Shown here: positions 33,698 through 45,220 of the stretch, piece after piece
How the letters are laid out: each line of letters begins with the position of its first letter
Position numbering within the stretch: position 1 is the first letter of the stretch
Source of the DNA: Lasiodiplodia sp. COLG20
Taxonomy: Eukaryota; Ascomycota; Dothideomycetes; Botryosphaeriales; Botryosphaeriaceae
Length of the DNA: 64,000 nucleotides
NCBI GenBank assembly: GCA_009801085.1
Contig: VNWV01000001.1
Coordinates: 6,758,001-6,822,000, forward strand
Direction of reading: 5' to 3'
The notes under the pieces: generated by a model
What the model was told of the DNA's origin: nothing
Seen by the model: only the letters and a program-made list of their open reading frames with translations
Database searches by the model: none
Made by a program: the position numbers and the translations under genes

Positions 33698-35786
33698 TTT
33701 AGGCAGCGTCGAAAGCAGGAGAGAGAGAAAGCCGGCGGCGGGGGTCTTGAGTGGATGGACAAGCGAGAAGGAAGAGGGAAGCAGAAGTGTCGAAGTCCAG
33801 GAAGCGGATCGACGTGGAGTTTTGATGTTGGTGAGCGGTGGAGGGAGGGGACGTGCTCCGGACAGCCGTAATAACGAGAGGCCGGCGGGAAACAGCCCCA
33901 GAGATAGGCCAGGTGGTGCTTGCGGACCTGCGCTGTAGAAATCCACGCGCCACCATTGGCCGCCGCCCTGGGCGGTGGACCGCTCAAGCCCGCCCAGGGA
34001 CCCTGAACGCAACGCCGAGCCGCCCTCGAATTGCTCCCGTTGCCGGCTCTCTGGCCCTCTGGGCTGGTCCCACGTGAGATGCCGGCTCCAAGCGCTTCCG
34101 AACATTTGTGCATCGCCTGATGCGCCGCATCTATTTTGCTGCGTTTGCTTCAACAAACCGCTGGCACAGACCCACGGCCATCGGCGCAACTGGAGCTCCA
34201 AGCCGCCCTCCGCCTTCCGCGAACGCTCCCCGAAACAGGCGAAACTTGCCGGCAGGCGAAGCGGGGTCTATCTGACCCGAGGACCTGCTTCGGCTTAACC
34301 CTTCCAGACGGTATTCGTACAAGGCAAGAGCGAGCATAGCAGCAGAACCATCGGCCGACGCGATTCCGTGTTCCGATGCCGCGGAACTCATTCCATACCC
34401 CGCGGCCGCGACTACCCCGATTGTTTCACCCGCTCTACTCAGCAATATCGCCCGCATTTCCGACGCTCCCGCAGCCTATGACGTGACGCCTCAAGCGATA
34501 TTGATGCGAAGCTCGACTCAAGCCGACCGCACCCTCGGAAGCAGCGGTAGCCGTGGTACGCCTGGATACATAATTACTGACTAGAGTAACATCCATTTTC
34601 ATCTTGGCCCAATGCGCCTCGTTCCGGCTACGTACTGTACAAATATATGTGTTGTCGTTTCCATGTGGGCCTTCTCTCGTAACGTGGTTGCTGCAGGTCG
34701 CTTCAGCCTGGGCCAGCCTGGCCACTCGATCACCGCAACTCGCACGCCCCAGCTCATGTGAATCCAAGAGAAGCAGCCGCGCCCGCTTATTGTTCGGCTG
34801 TCCTGGTCGATGCTCAAATCCGCCACCCCATTATTTTCATTTTCTGTTTCCATCCCCCGTTACCCTTTCATCAACGCCCCAGCATCACCATCCACGCCCG
34901 TGACTTTCTGCAATCGAAATCCGTTCGCCCACACGTACGCGCTGAACATCCACACGCGGAATTTCAACCGATCCCGAGCCGTAGCAAAAACGCAAACATC
35001 CCACCGACCGGCATAACAGAGCAGGATGACGAGCCGCACGCGAACCGCTTTGCTTTTAAGGACCAGAAGAAACCCCACAGCGACGAACACAAACACTCCG
35101 TTGTATCGTGAAGACCCGTGGTCATCCATCTCAATCTGACGTACACAATCACCCCGCCTCCCAAGGGAACAACGACGGAAAAAAAAAAAAAAAAGGCAAG
35201 AAACAAGAAGAAACCGATCGCTCTTCCCAAACAACCGTGACCATCACCCCGCCTGCTATGCCCTTACAAATGACAGATACACAAGAATGCTCGCGCGCTA
35301 CAATCAGACCCGAATACTCAAAACAAAGTCCAAACCCACCTGAAAATGCATGTACTTGGAGAAATAAGAGAGAAGCTCATCAGCCATCAAGATGAGAGGA
35401 GCGTGTAAAGCAAAACATCAACGAAGAAGTACCGAGCAAATTGTTAAAACCTGCGTGAGAGAAAAAGCCAAGGGGAAAATGGGAATTGAGACAGCGGCCC
35501 CCCCCAACATCACACCACTGACTGGAAATTCCAAAGCGGAAAGACCAGCAACAACTCGAACCGAGGAAAATGCATCTATAGCTGTAAAAGGGGATGTGGA
35601 CCTTCCTGACTACCTGCTCGCTTGAAACCACAACCATACAGAAACGCACCAAACTCCAACCAAGCGCCATGCTGCAGGAGCGCGGCTGCTATGAATGAAA
35701 CTCTTTTGCGCGATGGAGCGCCTAAAAGGGACCGCAGGGCGAGGGAGGAATAGGAATGTGTGTTTGCGCGAAATTTGAACCGGCAC
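33698..35786. other. Intergenic: cytochrome b5 promoter side
   Basis: 2.1 kb without a supported gene. It is the upstream region of cytochrome b5 and the 3' region of the phytochrome gene. An A16 run lies at about 35179-35194. Long frames near 33575-34457 mostly overlap one another in GC-rich sequence and lack motifs. Confidence 0.5.
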
Positions 35787-38700
35787 TTATTCTGGTTCGT
35801 CCGTGATCGTTTCGGATGAACCAGAACCCTCCTCGCTTTGGCTCCTCGACCTCTGCCCTAGATTGGGTGTTGATTTGCTCCCTCGGAGCTTCAATGGGGC
35901 ACGCCTTTTCTTCACGCGGAGACGAGGCTGTTCTTCTTTCTGGCGGCTACCTGAATCTCCGGCACCCAGGCTCTCAGATTGAGCAGCTTCCTTGAATTCT
36001 TTAGATGCGTCCTCGGTAGGAACTCGCCCGGATGGCTTCGTTTGCGCCTCGAAAATGTCCGGATTTGCCGCTTCAAACCACCCTCCTCTTTCCCATTCAC
36101 CGGGCTTGTAAAGTGCGTTTTCACGGACCTCGGGGTCAACGATTGCGGCTATGAGTTCTTGAAGGCGAGGAAATGAAATCGGCTTCAGGATCCATGCGTC
36201 GAAACCGGCGTCAATATAAGTTTGCCGCCCGCTTTCTTCTAGAGACGCAGACACAGCGATAATGGGTATCCGGCCATTGAGTTTAGCCCGGCGAGAGAGG
36301 GAATCCACTGGGTGTGTCTTCTCAAATGAGCGGATCATCTTGGTCGATGTAAGCCCATCGACAATCGGCATCTGCATGAGTCAGCGGATTCAGATCAGTA
36401 TCACTCCAGAAACTCAAACACTCACCTGCATATCCATCAACACGACGTCGAACTTGTCAGGTTGCTCGCCATGGATGGTTGCACACTCTTCGCCGTTGAC
36501 AGTAAGAACGATATCATGACCGAGCTTCTCCAATCGCTTCTTGATGATTCTGCTGTTGACAGGATCATCCTCAGCGACTAGGACACGCATGTGTTCGGCA
36601 GTCAGAGGTTCCTGAATGGCAAGTCTTCGTTCGTCAACCTCGCCGATGATGCCGGACTTGATGCTTTCTGAGTCTTTCTCTTTTGTTGGTGTATCGTCGT
36701 CCGCAACTCGGACTGGCTTGATAGGAAAACCCGACCCCGGCACGTCGGCTTGACCAGGCGTCGTGACAGTAAGCGTGATTGGCTGACTGCGACGTTTCGC
36801 CTCAATTTCTGCCTGCCGCGGACGTGGCTTTTCTGGAGAGGATGTCGAGCTGCCTGAATGTGTAGACCGCTTTTCGAGAGGTGGCCTGCCGGTTTGCGAT
36901 GATGTTCTCCGCTGGGGGCCCGAGCTACTTTGAGGTCTCCCTTCTACCATGTGAGGTTCCTGAATGGCTTCGATCAATCTGTCCACATCGCTCTTGGCGC
37001 TGTTGGCACTCGAGAGGCTGTTGAGACTCTTGCGACTCTTTCTGCTGGCAACACTTTCGGCGCTGTCTCGTCGGGTTAAATGACCCGGGCTCTCCTTGCT
37101 TTGCGAGTTGTCCTTCTCCACCAGGGTCACCTCATGGCTGGAACCGGAAAGACCCTCTGCCTGCGGTGTTGACGATGTACCCATCAAGCTCTTATCACTA
37201 TCGTCCGGTAGATCGAAGGGGAGCTGTATGATGAATCGGGATCCTTTGCCTTCTTCTGATCTCAAGCGCAGCTGACCGTTCATGTTTCGCACTACTCGAG
37301 ATACAACAGCAAGCCCAAGGCCCAGTGTGCGCTTCTCACCCCCGGGTTCATCATCGAGTCTCGTGGAATCAGGGGCGAGACTTTCTTCCAGCATTTCCGT
37401 GGTCTCGGTCTGCACCTGCTCGAGATCGCGGAACAGAGCGTCGAGTTTTTTGCTGCTCATCCCGGTGCCTGTATCCACGACGACAATTTCGACATTGACA
37501 CGGCTGTCATCCCAGTCGGAAACGTACATCTCCACTTTGACTCCGCCTTGGGTCGTGTTCTGAATCGCATTGGCCGTGACGTTCGATATCGCCTGACGAA
37601 CCCGACGCTGATCACCTATAACCCTCTGGGGCACGCCGGGGTGCTCAACAACTTCGTAGGAGATCCTCTTGCGCCTGGCGTCGCCCGTAAAGGCTTCCGT
37701 GGCCTCTTTGAAGGTGTTTTTCAGATCGAACACTTCTCCCTTGATTAAAGAACCACCTTCTTCGGTCTTGGTCAAGTCCAGTAAGTCGTTAATGACGTAA
37801 ATCAAGGACTTCGACGCCGAATGCGACTTGGCGAGATTCTCTCGGGTCTCACTATCTAGTGTGCCTTCTAGAGCAATTTCCAGGTAATTGATGATGGCGT
37901 TCAGCGGCGTGCGGACTTCATGTGCAGAATTGGCAAGAAGAAGCCTGGTCAGTTGACTGCTCTGTAACGCTGCTTCCTTTTGGCGCCAAACTTCGATGAA
38001 TTTTCCGTAGACCAGGCAGAGAACGGCGGCAGTTTCAATCTCCTCATCGGACCACTCACGACACTTACCAACGACCGTCTCGCTCCAGGTCTTGAAACTC
38101 TTTCGAGGCTCCAAATACCCTTCAGTACCTTCCTTGATGAACTTCTCGTACGGATTTCCTGCCCACTTGACTTCCTTCAACTGGCCCCTTCTGAAGAACA
38201 CAATGAAATCCGTGCCGCTTGTCGAGAGAGGCACGACAAGCATACCCGCGATAGTTTGAAATCCAGGCGGATAGCGCAAGTCCGGAAAATCAGTTGACAC
38301 GTCCTGAGACGTCGTTACGGAAGACAATTTTCGCATGCGAAGATATTCGAGCATGGCCAGCGCTTCTTGGGTTTGGTCCATCCGGCCCAAGATTTTAGTT
38401 TCGTCTCTAATGGAGAGAAGGCCGAAATCCGCGTCGAAGAGCTTAAGAAGGTCGTCCGACGAAGCAATGATGTAACCAGAGGGATTGTGTTGTGTGGGAA
38501 CGGTGTTGATGAGTTTTCTGGCTTGTAGCCTTGATGCGTAAGAGAGACGTTCAATGTTCCTGGAAGCCGAGTCTCCTACTAGACGGCACATTTTCCGTAT
38601 CGGAAAGCTAACTCGCATCCCTTTGGAGCCGTACGAATGGCAAGCAATCAATCCCCACAATTCGTCAAAGGCGTTGATAGAGATGGACATGGATGAACGG

Positions 38701-40361
38701 ACAGCCATATTTCCAAGGTATTTGAGATGGATGGGTGACATCGCTCGCAGGTACGCATACGAAAGGTCAAGAGGCGTTTCCAGATCCTCGACTGTTCGAC
38801 ATACCAATCGGGCTGTTACCTGATCTCGATCGTATAACATCCGCACCCGGTTCAACTTGTACAAATCCCGGGCCTGTTTCGGAATGTCCGAGGCAGGGAA
38901 ATTGAGGCCCTTGTAGAAGTCTCTTGTTGCGCGGGGATCTACCAATTCGGTTACGACGCGTCCATTCCAGGCAGCATCAAACTGGTAGATCATGACACGG
39001 TGAAAGCCCGTCAATTCCTTCACTACTCCAACCAAGACCTTCAAAAAAGTGTCCAGGTTTGGCGCGGCCGCCAGCTGTTCCTGCACCTGAGACATGATGT
39101 TGAACACTTCCATGGCGGCCGCTTCTCCCTTCCGTTTGCGGGCGCTTCGAAGTACTCGCAGAGGTCGACTGATGTTTTGTGTGCTTTCTGCGAATTCCTC
39201 GGCCGTAGGGTTGCTCTGCAGAGTATCTTCAGGCGCTTCCGGGGCAAGCTCGCTCGATGGGACTAGCGGGTTCACGGGATCGTCTTCCAACTCGAATTCG
39301 CAAATCACCAGCTGTGGATGTGCAGGGCTGACGTGCATTGCACACCAGAACTTCCGGGCTCTCTTGTCAGGTCCTCGAATGGACAGCGTAAAAACCTCCG
39401 GTCCATTGGTCGCGACGTCCGCGTCCTCATCGCGAATGAAATCGACATGATCGAGTAAGTTATCCGCTTGCTCCTCAGAGAGAATATCGCAAAAGTTCTC
39501 AAGGGCGAAGAGGTATTTCGGCGTATATCCTATTAACTTTGTGGAGTTCTCGCTGACAACCCGAACTATCAGCTTCCCATCTGATTCCTCCTCCATGGCG
39601 ATCAGTAGACCGAAGCTTTGGATGGCGCCAGGTATGTGTATCGGCTCGTCCTCGCATCTTTGCAAGACGTCTCCGTCTCGGCCCGTGATGATGGCATGGC
39701 CGCCGTCGGAGATGACGTGCTTGAAGCGGGCAGTTACCAACGGGGTATCCCCCAGGCTTTCGTTGGTGCTCTGTCCAGATACGCTGGGGGCTGAAGAGGA
39801 AACTTTGTCGCTCGATTGCATTTCGCTCGTCGTGGACATGATGTCGCTGAAGATTTGTTGCGGTGGCCTCTTATCGAGTCTCTCCCCAACCGGGCCCCTT
39901 TTGCTGGCGGCGTCGAGCGCCCCAGGGAGGAGTTCTATGGGCTGTTGTCTGGACGACGTGCGGGATTCCGACGACTTGGTAGAGCCGCTGGTCACGGAAT
40001 AGCGTCGCGCCTCGCTCGCGCGAGCCAGACTTTGGAAGTATCCTTCCTGGCTATTGCGGTTTGTGGGGGTCGGTGTGGGATCCATTGAGACGACGCTCCG
40101 AATGGGAAAGACTCGGTCATCAGCTCCAGGACTCAAAGAGCCAACGTCTGAGGCGGGAGAGAAGATATTTGCGGACGCGGCGATCGGGGAGCGCGGTCTT
40201 CCTGTAAGATCGTCGGTGATGATCCGGTTACTTGTCGAGCGTGACGTAGTTCGTGGAGGCGGCGCGCCCTGCTGGCCCAGCTGCGGGGCAGAGGACTGTG
40301 CAGCATCGCCGACATTGCGCGGCAGCATTGAGTCTGTCTGGCCGTCGGTTTGCTGAGGCAT
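35787..40361 (-). CDS. Fungal phytochrome (group VIII hybrid histidine kinase)
   Basis: A red/far-red photoreceptor and hybrid histidine kinase of 1506 residues. Exon 1 is 40361-36426 and exon 2 is 36371-35787. After a serine-rich N-terminus, the PAS domain holds CEDEPIHIPG with Cys236, the expected biliverdin-attachment residue. The GAF domain (about 420-620) has FPASDIP with Asp492, and the PHY domain has the tongue motif PRKSF (Arg753). The kinase has the H-box AHEVRTPLNA with His814, N-box and G-box TLGLGLAVV. The receiver has AEDDPVNSRIIKKRLEK and phospho-acceptor Asp1310 in LMDMQMP; the intron falls directly after that Gln. The C-terminus is long and S/K-rich. All key residues are present, so it should bind bilin and signal, probably through a HOG-type phosphorelay as in Aspergillus FphA. 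Confidence 0.95.
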
Positions 40362-42830
40362 AGGATCTACGGCCGCGTTGTGCAGAGGGGCACAACTGGG
40401 TAGGACGTCAGTTTTTGCTCGAGGTCGAAGGACGTGGCCGCTAAAACGGCATCTGACAGGGGTGCAGGACCGGCTGTATGTCCCCTCGCGCGGGCGGGTG
40501 GAAGTAGTATCAAGGAGCTGTCGACTTCATTCCAGCCTGAAGGCGTAGAAAGGACTGTAAGACAGCAGCGTCAGAAGGGCGCCTTAGGGAGCGCTGGGTT
40601 TTGCCACTTCTTTGTGAAGGCGCGGGGAGCTTGTTGCGGCAAGAACGAGGAGCTGTGGAGATCGGTTGAAACAATTGGACGTCTGGAGAACCGAATGCGC
40701 GATAGGAGCTCGGGATTCGAGGGCTTAGAGTGTAAGACAGCTAAGTGGGATGGCCGTGGTGGCGCTGGAGCTGCAGCGAGGAGCCGCACCGGGAACGGCG
40801 AGTCAAGGCTCCGGGCTCGACGGTCGAGGCTCGCGACGGCGGGGAGGAGTTCGGGGCCGGTTGGGACAGAAGAGCAGTTCGAGGACTTCGTGGGAACAGC
40901 GCGCGATGGTGTACAGTAAGAGATGCGGCAGGAGGAGCAGATCGCGGATGCAAGAGATCGATCAAGGCGGCACGCGCATGTGGCAGTAGTGTAGTTCTAG
41001 CGCGAGAGCGGAGGAAGGTACGGCAGGCTCTGGGGCTGGAAGGCTAGGGAAGAGATGCCCGTCGGCGCGCTCCACGCAAGACGCAGGAGACAGCGCCGCT
41101 GAAGAGAGGCGAGGGCAATGGCACGGCCCTGGGATGCGAGAATGATCGCCTGTCGACGCTATCACCGCGCTGGTGTGCAAGGAATGCAACAAAGCCTCCC
41201 GTCGATCTTCGCGCTCGGGGCCACTGAGAGAGCGGGCGCGCAGGCGCATGGTAAGGATGCCCTCGCTGCCCGCTGCACAGCTCGGGCAGCAGAGAAGGCT
41301 GGTCGGTTGCGACGCTGCCTTAGCCCTGCGATCTGCCGCCCGCTTGCTGCGAGCGCTCCTCCACGCACAGGGTGCCCTAAGAGTCCCGCCAAAATCGCCA
41401 CCAGCACAAGCCACACGGCCGTCGCCCGCCGCTCACGCCGCTGACGCGCCCGCACGTCCGCGCCGCCCCGGTCTGCCTGCTCGTCCCTGGCGGAGTTGCG
41501 GCCGTGGATGCAAGCGACGCAGCATGCGGGCATCACAAACAGGACCCTGGGCGCCAGCCAAGAAGTGCGCGGAGCTCCTATAGCCTTCGCGCACCCCATT
41601 CACCGCGATTTCGCGCGGCCAGAGCCCCGAAATTGGGCTGCCTCCGCCCAGCGGCGGGGGGAGGAAGCCTCGTTTTTTTTTCTTTTCGCTATTTTCGTGT
41701 CGTGCGCAGGTCTGGTATTAGTGGAGCGGAGCTGGTCGCGGCCCTTCTGTGCTGAATGATCGCCGACTGCAAATCGAGCACGGACAAGACCGTCTAGAGA
41801 GCGAGCCCGCGAAAATGGTGAATCGCTTCGTCTATGCTTACCGCGCTCCGCAGCCGCTAGCCTGTCTACCGGGTCATTCAACGTTCGACAGGGCGAGCAA
41901 CCCCGGCACTACAGCGGTTTGGAGTCAACTTCTTGTCGCGCGCCAGCCGTTAAGCGCCACTTCTTGTCGCACGCGAGGACACGAATTTTCATTTGCGCGC
42001 TCCACCGCAAAGTGTTTGTTTCATGCCATCGAGGATCTCTGCCGCTTCTAGCCTGGGACGTCGTTCGCCCCCACGCCGCCACAGCGCGAACCCGCCACGC
42101 TGATGATCAGCGCAGAAGTAGGAAGCAAGTTCGTGGCTTTCGGGCCCCACCCTCTCCTGATGGCATTCTTCACCACACGCCCAACTTTCCCATTTCGTAG
42201 CCCCGCGCCACTTGCCGCGTCGGGGCTGGCCCCTCCCCAGTGGCACAGTGCTCTCTCGCGCTCTCCGGCGCACGCCTCGGCAGTCCTGGGAGAGCCAAGC
42301 CTAGCGTGACCTCCCTTTCGCACACATGTCCGCCGGCAGCCATGCGTCTGCAGAATGATGTCGGAGGCACTGCTTTGTCTAGCCCTCCCGCAAGGTAATT
42401 TGGCCTGTCGCACATGACGTGGTCATTCCTGTGCTCCCTTCGGCCGCGCATCCTCGCACCGTTGATGTTGGAATAGCTGGAGGCTCGTGTGGCATACGAG
42501 TCGTGGCATTGGCGGGCCAGACCCAAGAGACCGGCCGCGCAGACCCTGCTTCGCAGCAAGCGTGGAGACGGCGGCTTCAGATTCGCCGGCAGCCCGACTT
42601 TCCAAGCTCGCGGATTCCAACCACTCCCGCGCTCCTGCATCGCCCTCAGTCTCGAGGCTCGGCCCGGCGCCAAGTCTTAGGGCGGTGAGTTTCCGCCGCG
42701 GAGCGAGTGACCGTGCCCAGCTCTCCGTCAGGAGCGCTTACCCACGGCGCTCCTCCTCCGTCATCCCTCCGTGTGCGAGCGAGCTCCCCGGTGGCCCTGC
42801 AACCTCCCTAACCCCCAAACGCCTCCATCC
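40362..42830. other. GC-rich divergent intergenic region
   Basis: 2.47 kb between the phytochrome and the flavoprotein-ankyrin gene, which face away from each other; it should contain both promoters. It is GC-rich with many overlapping frames on both strands, none with a convincing motif, plus a T9 run near 41670. No gene is called. Confidence 0.5.
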
Positions 42831-44573
42831 ATGTCGCCGACAGAAAGCGCGCGGGCTCTGCGCATCCTCGTCGCCTCGTCCATTCCCTCGCCAATCGAGG
42901 AGCCCTTCCTTTCCACCCTTATCGCCCAGAAGAACATCGCCGTGCGAAGTATTGTCGACTCCGCAGAGTGGAAGACATCAACCCCGTATGCGTCCATCCC
43001 CAATGTCTCAACCGACCGATCGCAGCCGTGCCGGCCTTTCAGCGACCACGATGACGTTCACCGCACCGCCGCTGAGCTCTGCGCGTGGGCTGATCTCCTC
43101 GTCCTCGCCCCCATGGACGCAAACACGCTTGCAAAAATGCTGCATGGCGTCACCGACAGCCTGATACTCGAGATTCTGAGGAGCTGGGATGTTTCAAAAC
43201 GAACACTACTAGTGTTGGGCATGTCCACCCTGATGTGGGAGAACCCGATGACCAAAAAACAAATCAGCAAGATCCGGCGGAAGTGGAATTGGGTGCGGGT
43301 GCTCCATCCCCTGCTCTGGACTTTTGAATCGAAAGGCAAGAGGTACCTGCCGTGGGAGGGGAGGGAAGAGCTCATGGGCGCGATTCAAAATCAGTTGGAT
43401 CTCATGACTCTTGGACAGGATGTGGACGTGTCAATGGGCCAGACCCCTAAGCACAGCCTCTCCCTCAGGCCCGCAGCGAAAGTTTCCAGCCCGCTTCCGC
43501 CCGAGATCTGGTCCATGATTCTAGACTTCACCGGTGACTGGGAGCTGGCGAAGAGATTGAACGTGTACACAACTTTGCCCACGCCCCAATGCTGGCTGCG
43601 AGCAGCTAGCAAAGAGGGTCCGCACAGTTTCATGGATAAGCTGGAATGGGCCATTCTTACAGGCACGCTGGACGATGTCAAGCATCTTTTTAATACACAC
43701 ACTGCCCCACAATGGCTTTCGTCTCAAGCCGTTCGAATCATCATGCGCTTTGCCATGGTTCCCCTGTTGTATTACTTGGAGTCGAACCATGCAGACTTAT
43801 TCTGGGCGAGCTTTGGTCATGCCTTTTTGCCCGACAAGGCATCCGCCGTCTTCGGCCGGGTCGAGATCTTGGAATACTGGCGAACTTCACCGACTTTCTT
43901 GAACAAAGAATACACAGTGGATGCTATTGACGGTGCTAGTCGGGCCGGCTTCGTGCACATTCTAGAGTGGTGGCGGAACTCAGGGCTGCCAATGAAATAC
44001 AGCGAAGCTGCCCTGGAGCAGGCTAGTAGCAGAGGTCGAATCGAAGTGCTCGAATGGTGGAAGAGGGCCAGTATGCGCGGCGATGGCCACGTGCGGACCA
44101 GCGGCGACGAGTCGGAGCCGGAGGGCAGCGTCCCACCTACTCGCAAACCGTTGCGTCTCAAGCCTGGTAAAGCAATCTCTTTCGCAACGCAAGCAGGGTC
44201 CCTCTCAACGTTGCGCTGGTGGGTCACATCGACGATCCCCTTCTCTCACGAGGACACGGTCGCGAAGCTAGCCTCAACGCACGGCCACGTTGACATTCTC
44301 GACTTTTGGCAACTGCTCCACGGCGAGAAAATGATTTACGACAACCAAGTACTTGTAGGTGCCACCAAGATGGGTCATCGCGACGTGTTGGAATGGTGGA
44401 AGAAGAGTGGGCTGAGGGTCGAGTACAAGACGTGCGATATCGAGGAGGCCCTAGAGGATGGTGTTGAGGGCGTCAAGGGCCAACAGGTCAGACGCTGGTG
44501 GGCGCTTAACGGGTTGAATCTGGGCGTTGGGACGAGTGAATGGATGAGGACAAAAGTGCTAAATCAAAGTTGA
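42831..44573 (+). CDS. Flavoprotein (PPCDC/Hal3-like) domain fused to ankyrin-like repeats
   Basis: An intronless frame of 580 residues. The start is ATG 42831; the upstream frame has no ATG. Residues from about 8 to 190 match the FMN-binding flavoprotein fold of phosphopantothenoylcysteine decarboxylase and Hal3: ILVASSIPSP, a histidine in DDVHRTAAELCAWADLLVLAP, then MDANTLAKMLHGVTDSLILEILRSWD. The PPCDC motif PxMNxxMW appears as LGMSTLMW, so the catalytic Asn is Ser, and the substrate-clamp Cys region (GKRYLPWEG) has no Cys. From about 235 on there is a box PLPPEIWSMILDFTGDWELA followed by ankyrin-like repeats with the signature VLEWWKxSG ... ALEQASSRGRIEVLEWW. An FMN-binding, non-decarboxylating, scaffold-type protein is inferred. 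The gene is divergent from the phytochrome. Confidence 0.8.
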   Translation: MSPTESARALRILVASSIPSPIEEPFLSTLIAQKNIAVRSIVDSAEWKTSTPYASIPNVSTDRSQPCRPFSDHDDVHRTAAELCAWADLLVLAPMDANTLAKMLHGVTDSLILEILRSWDVSKRTLLVLGMSTLMWENPMTKKQISKIRRKWNWVRVLHPLLWTFESKGKRYLPWEGREELMGAIQNQLDLMTLGQDVDVSMGQTPKHSLSLRPAAKVSSPLPPEIWSMILDFTGDWELAKRLNVYTTLPTPQCWLRAASKEGPHSFMDKLEWAILTGTLDDVKHLFNTHTAPQWLSSQAVRIIMRFAMVPLLYYLESNHADLFWASFGHAFLPDKASAVFGRVEILEYWRTSPTFLNKEYTVDAIDGASRAGFVHILEWWRNSGLPMKYSEAALEQASSRGRIEVLEWWKRASMRGDGHVRTSGDESEPEGSVPPTRKPLRLKPGKAISFATQAGSLSTLRWWVTSTIPFSHEDTVAKLASTHGHVDILDFWQLLHGEKMIYDNQVLVGATKMGHRDVLEWWKKSGLRVEYKTCDIEEALEDGVEGVKGQQVRRWWALNGLNLGVGTSEWMRTKVLNQS

Positions 44574-45220
44574 TGCGGGAAATTTTGCATCGTCGGCGCT
44601 ACCGGTCTTCTACAGCATTTCCAAGGGCGTTGGTATCAACTTGCGAAGGATTCAGGGCAAATTCGGCCTCTCAAACTGCATATAGAACTTGTAATACATA
44701 CATTCTTTGTCGTCTTCACATGATCTGGCGCAACCTTCTCTGACTGGGCGGCTCCAAGGGAGGCCTGCCGGACTCTTCTCCAAGCTGTGGCAAGATGACC
44801 AATGGCAGCCTGCGCACGTCGGTGACGGGTCGACGGAGTTCTGCGTCTCCGGTCTGTGCATTCGCAGCCGTGGAGATTGCTGGAGGGATTCGGAAGCACC
44901 TCCATATTCCTTTCAGTGGGTCCAAGCCGGAAGCCGCGAAGTATTCCCGTCCAACGTTTGTGCAGCCCGACGGGAAGTTTCGGTGGCACGGGCAAGGCAT
45001 TGCGCCTTCCTTAAGAGCCACCAATGACGTCACCGTGACTCACCCCCAGCCTACTCTCTCGCGACCGCGCGGATCACCAACAATCTGCACCACACTTCTC
45101 AACTCTCCGTCATAACACACGCCTCTGTTCCAAGGTCTGATCTCATCCTGCTCCATCTCCTTAGCCGCAGACGGGCATCGACTCATATCGCCGATCAAGC
45201 CGCATCACGCTTGGCCTGGC
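44574..45220. other. Intergenic region
   Basis: 647 bases between two plus-strand genes. It should hold the 3' UTR of the flavoprotein gene and the promoter of the SIM-containing gene; C/T-rich sequence at 45050-45170 supports the latter. No gene is seen. Confidence 0.5.
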
